Part shown: positions 6,449-10,071 of the stretch, piece after piece | How the letters are laid out: the number at the start of each line of letters is the position of its first letter | Position numbering within the stretch: the first letter of the stretch is position 1 | Assembly: GCA_051954955.1 (NCBI GenBank) | Contig: JBQCHF010000078.1 | Span: 1 to 10,071, forward strand | Reading direction: 5' to 3' | DNA from: JBQCHF01 sp051954955 | GTDB taxonomy: Bacteria > Actinomycetota > Actinomycetes > Motilibacterales > Motilibacteraceae | DNA: 10,071 nucleotides | Program-made: the position numbers and the translations under genes | Notes under the pieces: generated by a model | Told to the model about the DNA's origin: nothing | Databases searched by the model: none | Seen by the model: the letters and a program-made list of their open reading frames with translations, nothing else

Positions 6449-7432
6449 TCAGTAGGCCAGCGAGCGGTCGACGGCGTCCAGGACGCGGTCGAGGTCGGGG
6501 AGGAACTCCTCCTCCAGCCGGCTCGGCGGGTAGGGGATGTCGAACCCGCCCACCCGGATGACCGGGGCCTGCAGCGAGTAGAAGCACTGCTCCGACACCC
6601 GTGCTGCGATCTCGGCGCCCATGCCGAGGAAGACCGGTGCCTCGTGGACGACGACCAGCCGGCCGGTGCGCTGCACCGAGGCGGCCAGGGTCTGCATGTC
6701 CAGCGGGGACAGCGAGCGCAGGTCGACGACCTCCAGGCTCTTGCCCTCCTCCTCGGCCGCGATGGCCGCGTCGAGGCAGGTCTTCACCATCGGGCCGTAC
6801 GCCGCCACCGTGACGTGCTCGCCCGGGCGGACGACGCGGGCGCTGTGCAGCGGGGTGGCCGAGGCGAGGTCGAGGTCCTCGTCCAGCTCGGCCTTCTCCC
6901 AGTAGCGCCGCTTGGGCTCGTAGAAGATGACCGGGTCGTCGGAGGCGACCGCCTGCTGGATCATCGTGTAGGCGTCGAGCGGGTTGGCGCAGGCGACCAC
7001 GCGCAGGCCCGCGGTGTGGGCGAAATAGGCCTCGTTGCTCTCGCTGTGGTGCTCGACCGCACCGATGCCGCCGCCCACCGGGATGCGCACGACGACCGGC
7101 AGCGAGACCTTGCCCAGCGCGCGGGCACGCATCTTGGCCAGCTGGCTGACGATCTGGTCGAACGCCGGGTAGACGAAGCCGTCGAACTGGATCTCCAGCA
7201 CCGGGCGGTAGCCGCGCAGCGCCATGCCGATGGCGGTGCCGACGATGCCGGACTCGGCCAGCGGGGCGTCGATGACGCGGTCCTCGCCGAAGTCCTTCTG
7301 CAGCCCGTCGGTGACCCGGAAGACGCCGCCGAGCCGGCCGACGTCCTCGCCCATGACGAGGACCTTGGGGTCGCTCTCCATCGCCCGCCGCAGGCCGAGG
7401 TTGATGGCCTTCGCGATCGTCGTCGGCGCCAT
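6449..7432 (-). CDS. bkdB: 2-oxoacid dehydrogenase E1 component, beta subunit (branched-chain type)
   Basis: It pairs with E1 alpha to form the thiamine-diphosphate-dependent heterotetramer that decarboxylates the 2-oxoacid. Its 327 residues match the family length. Visible features are the N-terminal VLVMGEDVGRLGGVFRVT (24-41), the cofactor-activating glutamate in DAPLAESGIVG (Glu60), IQFDGFVYPAFDQIVSQLAK (81-100), and the HHS motif at 128-130 in EHHSESNEAYFAH, which is typical of E1 beta of branched-chain enzymes. The C-terminal transketolase domain has LEVVDLRSLSPLD and closes with a GGFDIPYPPSRLE phrase. Its ATG overlaps the E1 alpha TGA by one base (TGATG on the minus strand), with GGGGAG six bases upstream inside E1 alpha (7439-7444). 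This predicts translational coupling and equal output of the two subunits. Confidence 0.96.
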   Translation of the reverse strand: MAPTTIAKAINLGLRRAMESDPKVLVMGEDVGRLGGVFRVTDGLQKDFGEDRVIDAPLAESGIVGTAIGMALRGYRPVLEIQFDGFVYPAFDQIVSQLAKMRARALGKVSLPVVVRIPVGGGIGAVEHHSESNEAYFAHTAGLRVVACANPLDAYTMIQQAVASDDPVIFYEPKRRYWEKAELDEDLDLASATPLHSARVVRPGEHVTVAAYGPMVKTCLDAAIAAEEEGKSLEVVDLRSLSPLDMQTLAASVQRTGRLVVVHEAPVFLGMGAEIAARVSEQCFYSLQAPVIRVGGFDIPYPPSRLEEEFLPDLDRVLDAVDRSLAY

Positions 7433-8547
7433 CAGTGGCTCCCCTCGAACGAGGACAGGTAGTCGGCGAACTGGGCGCGCTCCTCCGCCACCAGCGGGTG
7501 CGGGTCGGCGTAGACGTGGTCGAACATCGACAGCGGCTCGGGGTCGGGCATGGAGAGGCACCCCTGGCGCACGTGCGCTGCGAGCTCGTCGGCCTCGGCC
7601 TCGACCGAGTCCAGGAAGGCCTGGTCGGCGTGGCCGCCGCGGACGAGGTAGGCCTTCACCCGCTCGATCGGGTCCTTGAGCTTCCACTGCTCGACCTCGC
7701 TGGCGATGCGGTAGCGGGTCGGGTCGTCGGAGGTGGTATGGGCGCCCATCCGGTAGGTGTAGGCCTCGACCAGGGTGGGGCCGCTGCCCTCGCGGGCGCG
7801 GGCCAGGGCGGCGCGGGTGACCGCCAGCACGGCCAGGACGTCGTTGCCGTCCACCCGCACGCCCGGGAAGCCGAAGCCGCTGGCGCGCTGGTAGAGCGGG
7901 ATGCGGCTCTGCCGCTCGAGCGGCTCGGAGATCGCCCACTGGTTGTTCTGGCAGAAGAACACGACCGGGGCGTTGAAGACGCTGGCGAAGGTGAACGCCT
8001 CGTTGACGTCGCCCTGGCTGGTGGCGCCGTCGCCGAAGTAGGCGATGGTGGCGGCCTCGACGCCGTCCTTCTGCAGGCCCATGGCGTAGCCGGTGGCGTG
8101 CAGGGTCTGGGCGCCGATGACGATCGTGTAGAGGTGGAAGTTCTTCTCGTCCGGGTCCCACCCGCCGTGGTTCACCCCGCGGAAGAGCCCGAGCAGGTTG
8201 AGCGGGTCCACCCCGCGGCACCAGGCGACGCCGTGCTCGCGGTAGGTGGGGAAGGCGTAGTCGTCCGGGGCGAGCGCCCGGCCCGAGCCCACCTGCGCGG
8301 CCTCCTGGCCCAGCAGGCTGGCCCAGATGCCCAGCTCGCCCTGGCGCTGCAGGGCGGTGGCCTCGGTGTCGACCCGGCGGACCAGGACCAGGTCGCGGTA
8401 GAGCCCGCGCACCTCGTCCGGGGTGATCTCGAGCGGGTAGTCGGGGTGCTCGACGCGCTCGCCCTCGGGGGTGAGCAGCTGGACGAGGTCGGGTCCGGGA
8501 GCGACGGCCCCGGTCCCCCCGACGACGCTGTCGGGGCTTGCGTTCAC
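7432..8547 (-). CDS. bkdA: 2-oxoacid dehydrogenase E1 component, alpha subunit (branched-chain type)
   Basis: This is the thiamine-diphosphate-binding subunit, 371 residues long. The cofactor motif is clear: GDG at 172-174 through NN at 201-202 (YFGDGATSQGDVNEAF ... FCQNNQWAIS). The active-site loop reads YRMGAHTTSDDPTRYR (265-280). This TSDD-type loop resembles branched-chain E1 alpha rather than pyruvate dehydrogenase E1 alpha, which has HSMSDPG-like sequence. Likely substrates are therefore the 2-oxoacids from valine, leucine and isoleucine, whose acyl-CoA products can prime branched fatty acids. The start is GTG with GAGGAG seven bases upstream (8555-8560), a strong ribosome site. It is the first gene of the three-gene operon. 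No lipoamide dehydrogenase gene follows within the window, so E3 must come from another locus, as with the shared Lpd of mycobacteria. Confidence 0.95.
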   Translation of the reverse strand: MNASPDSVVGGTGAVAPGPDLVQLLTPEGERVEHPDYPLEITPDEVRGLYRDLVLVRRVDTEATALQRQGELGIWASLLGQEAAQVGSGRALAPDDYAFPTYREHGVAWCRGVDPLNLLGLFRGVNHGGWDPDEKNFHLYTIVIGAQTLHATGYAMGLQKDGVEAATIAYFGDGATSQGDVNEAFTFASVFNAPVVFFCQNNQWAISEPLERQSRIPLYQRASGFGFPGVRVDGNDVLAVLAVTRAALARAREGSGPTLVEAYTYRMGAHTTSDDPTRYRIASEVEQWKLKDPIERVKAYLVRGGHADQAFLDSVEAEADELAAHVRQGCLSMPDPEPLSMFDHVYADPHPLVAEERAQFADYLSSFEGSH

Positions 8548-8819
8548 GAAGGCTCTCCTCGCGACGACCGGGGGCGGGGTGGCCGCTCCCGGTAGGGGTG
8601 GGCCCGCCGTCTGCGCCGCCGCGGGGGTGGTGCGGGCGGGCGAGACGTCAGGTGGTCGGCGCCGCCACCCGGGCTGGTGTGTCCGGACTCACAGCGGCGT
8701 CACCGTCGACTCTACCCAGGGTTGCCGGCCCCTGTGCACCGCCCGGTCCACCGCTCGGGTCCACCGCTGCGGGACCGACCGGAGGGTGCCGAGCGAGCCC
8801 TTGTCGCCGGTCGGCAGCC
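8548..8819 (-). promoter_or_regulatory. Leader and promoter region of the bkd operon
   Basis: These 272 bases separate the His-rich membrane-protein gene from E1 alpha and hold no supported gene. On the minus strand a possible promoter is TGCACA (8733-8738), an 18-base spacer, and TAGAGT (8709-8714). It would start transcription near 8702 and give a leader of about 155 bases. Within that leader, GGTGGTCGGC-GCCGCCACC (8651-8669) is an inverted repeat with nine-base arms and one bulged T, usable as an operator or RNA hairpin. Upstream of the -35 box, two near-identical 13-base units GGTCCACCGCT(CG/GC) lie in tandem (8745-8770), a possible activator site or decayed duplication. The promoter call is weak, based only on hexamer matches. 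Confidence 0.35.
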
Positions 8820-9965
8820 TCAGCGGCCGTGCTTGCCCTGGCCGCCGTGCTCGTGTCCGCCGGACTCGTGGCGGCCGTGCCCACCCTGCTCGTTGCGCCC
8901 GTGACTCGCGTGGCCCTGGGTGGCATGTCCATCGCTTGCATGTCCATGACTCGCGTGCCCATGGCTCGCGTGTCCATCGCTCGCGTGGTCATGGCTCGCG
9001 CGGCCATGGCTCCCGGGTGCGGGGTGCGCGTGCACCGCCGGGGCGGCGCGGCGCTCGGCCGCCGGCCGGCCCTGGTCTTCGGTGACCCGTGCTGCGGCCA
9101 CGGAGGAGCCGTGCGAGGAGCTGGAACTGTGGGACGAGCCGCGGGAGGAGGTCGAGGACGCGGTGGAGACGACCCGGGATCCGGCGGCGGAACGGACCAG
9201 CACCGACGTCGAGGCGGAGGCGGCGGTGGGCGAGGAGGACGTCGAGCGGACCGAGAGGGAGACGAACCCACCCGCCGGCGCGGAGGTGCTCGTGCGCTTC
9301 GAGCCGCCGGGGCCCTTGCCCCTGCCGTGGCCGGTGCCCCGGTCCTTGCCCTGGCCGCGGTCGTGGCCGCCGGAGGCGTGCTGCGCACCGCCCGAGGGTG
9401 CGGCGATCGGCTGGTCGGCGGGTCGGGTCGGGGACGGCCGGGCTCCGCTCCCGGGGAGGGACTCCGGGGTGCCGCCGGCCAGCGGGAGCAGGGTGACCGT
9501 GGGGTTGGTGGGCGCGGTGGTCGGCGTCGAGGAGGAGGTCGCGGTGGTCGGCGCCGACCGGGAGACCGGGCGGATCACCGGCGCCGCACTCGGGCGCGCC
9601 GCGCCCCCGGGGCCCGCCTGGACCGGTCGGGTGGGAGCGGGAAGCGCGGGGAGGCTGAGCGGCGGGGGTGCGGCCAGGCCGGGCCCCCGGGTGACCGCGC
9701 CGATCGATCCGGGCACGAGCTGGGCCAGTGCGACCAGCCCCACCCCGACGACGGCGGCCGCCGAGGAGCCGGCCAGCGCGACCGTGGCGCCGCCGGCGCC
9801 CACAGCCGCCGCCACGGCACGGCTGCCGCGGCGTGCCACGCCGGCCACCGGTGCCACCGGTCGTGCCGGCCCGTCCACCGAGCGCTGAGCAGCGTCACCG
9901 AGGGGACCGGACGATGCCGGCGCCCCCGAGCCGCCGGCCCCCGCCGGTCCGCTCGTCCCTGCCAC
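8820..9965 (-). CDS. Single-pass membrane protein with Ser/Thr/Pro-rich region and His-rich repeat tail (hypothetical)
   Basis: I do not recognise this 381-residue protein. A short Gly/Ala/Pro-rich N-terminus ends in RRGSR (45-49), then a hydrophobic span (about 50-84, AVAAAVGAGGATVALAG... VVGVGLVALAQLV). The positive charges before it predict the N-terminus inside and the rest outside. The outer part is low complexity: Pro/Ala/Ser/Thr-rich (95-185), Gly/Lys/Arg/His-rich (about 200-220), Ser/Thr-rich (about 225-290), and a tail with about 18 histidines in the last 70 residues, built on ASHGH/ASDGH units. Such a tail could bind Ni, Zn or Cu, or be just a flexible anchor; this is inference. The GTG start has a perfect AGGAGG ten bases ahead (9976-9981) and codons end mostly in G or C, supporting a real gene. 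The topology would also suit an anti-sigma-like protein encoded after an off-window sigma factor gene. Confidence 0.72.
   Translation of the reverse strand: MAGTSGPAGAGGSGAPASSGPLGDAAQRSVDGPARPVAPVAGVARRGSRAVAAAVGAGGATVALAGSSAAAVVGVGLVALAQLVPGSIGAVTRGPGLAAPPPLSLPALPAPTRPVQAGPGGAARPSAAPVIRPVSRSAPTTATSSSTPTTAPTNPTVTLLPLAGGTPESLPGSGARPSPTRPADQPIAAPSGGAQHASGGHDRGQGKDRGTGHGRGKGPGGSKRTSTSAPAGGFVSLSVRSTSSSPTAASASTSVLVRSAAGSRVVSTASSTSSRGSSHSSSSSHGSSVAAARVTEDQGRPAAERRAAPAVHAHPAPGSHGRASHDHASDGHASHGHASHGHASDGHATQGHASHGRNEQGGHGRHESGGHEHGGQGKHGR
8901..9014 (-). repeat. 15-base tandem repeat encoding ASHGH/ASDGH units
   Basis: Seven to eight degenerate units of 15 bases run head to tail. Full units begin at 8910, 8925, 8940, 8955, 8970, 8985 and 9000, with a partial unit at 8901-8909. 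The plus-strand consensus is about GTGTCCATGGCTCGC. On the minus strand it reads Ala-Ser-(His/Asp)-(Gly/Asp)-His. Units differ mainly at the base that switches His and Asp codons. The period is a multiple of three and stays in frame throughout the host gene, as expected for a coding minisatellite that expands and contracts by whole units. Confidence 0.85.
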
Positions 9966-10071
9966 GTACCCCGAGCCTCCTGGTGCGCACTGGCCCCGAC
10001 CGCGCGTGCGCGCGATGGCGACCCTAGGTCGACGTCCTCGGGTCCGACAGCCGCCGACCGGGTGGTCGTCG
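9966..10071. other. Right-edge region without a supported gene
   Basis: These 106 bases carry the AGGAGG ribosome site of the His-rich membrane protein (9976-9981). On the minus strand TAGGGT (10021-10026) could be a -10 box about 55 bases before its GTG, but no -35 is recognisable. The frame of that gene stays open to the edge, although without a start codon in the window. One other minus-strand frame ends in TAG at 10024-10026 and could be the tail of an upstream gene, too short to identify. Confidence 0.3.

Noticed and set aside
5046..6455. Long plus-strand open frame antisense to E2
   Set aside because: The translation shows no recognisable motif, while the minus strand encodes a complete E2 with all catalytic residues. 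It is a GC-driven shadow.
7435..8595. Long plus-strand open frame antisense to E1 alpha
   Set aside because: Its composition is Val/Gly/Ala-rich with no motif, and the minus strand encodes a full E1 alpha.
8548..8702. Riboswitch in the bkd leader
   Set aside because: No known aptamer consensus can be recognised; only simple inverted repeats are seen.
8901..9014. CRISPR-like array
   Set aside because: Units are 15 bases, contiguous, without spacers and in frame with a coding region, so this is a coding minisatellite.
9082..9888. Plus-strand open frame of 268 codons antisense to the His-rich membrane protein
   Set aside because: It has no domain, and the opposite strand has a perfect ribosome site, a membrane span and in-frame repeats. 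High GC content makes long antisense frames common.

Overview
The window is very GC-rich DNA (about 70% or more by eye) with GC-ending codons, several GTG starts and leaderless-looking promoters. Together with a protein of the mycothiol-dependent maleylpyruvate isomerase family, this points to an actinobacterium. Geodermatophilaceae or a relative is a reasonable guess, but nothing here proves the family. The content is mostly chromosomal and metabolic; there is no transposase, phage gene, CRISPR array or RNA gene.

Left edge (1-290): a G-homopolymer-like tract (1-50) that looks like a contig end or artefact, then noncoding DNA holding a perfect operator-like palindrome (121-137). Next, on the minus strand, comes a thioredoxin-NHL-repeat protein resembling animal NHLRC2 (291-2135). 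Divergent from it is a small TfoX N-terminal-domain gene (2193-2531) damaged by two compensating frameshifts. Convergent with that, and sharing a CTAG stop overlap, is a minus-strand pair: a nitrilase-family hydrolase (3123-3935) followed by a RimJ/RimL-type GNAT acetyltransferase (2528-3088). Divergent from the nitrilase, with 12 bases between start codons, is the mycothiol-dependent-enzyme-family gene (3948-4823).

A 79-base interrupted palindrome with perfect 24-base arms (4855-4933) fills the gap between that gene and the convergent branched-chain 2-oxoacid dehydrogenase operon. The operon reads leftward as E1 alpha (7432-8547), E1 beta (6449-7432) and E2 (4956-6419). E1 alpha and E1 beta are coupled by a TGATG overlap. 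The E1 and E2 enzymes would oxidatively decarboxylate 2-oxoacids and pass the acyl group to CoA. No E3 (lipoamide dehydrogenase) gene is present, so it must be encoded elsewhere. A roughly 270-base leader and promoter region precedes the operon.

Right edge: a minus-strand single-pass membrane protein with a long Ser/Thr/Pro/Gly-rich, probably extracytoplasmic region and a His-rich tail built on a 15-base tandem repeat (8820-9965), then about 100 bases with no supported gene.

I did not find a convincing new multi-gene system. The best leads are the 79-base palindrome, the twice-frameshifted TfoX gene, the His-rich membrane protein and the operator-like palindrome near the left edge.
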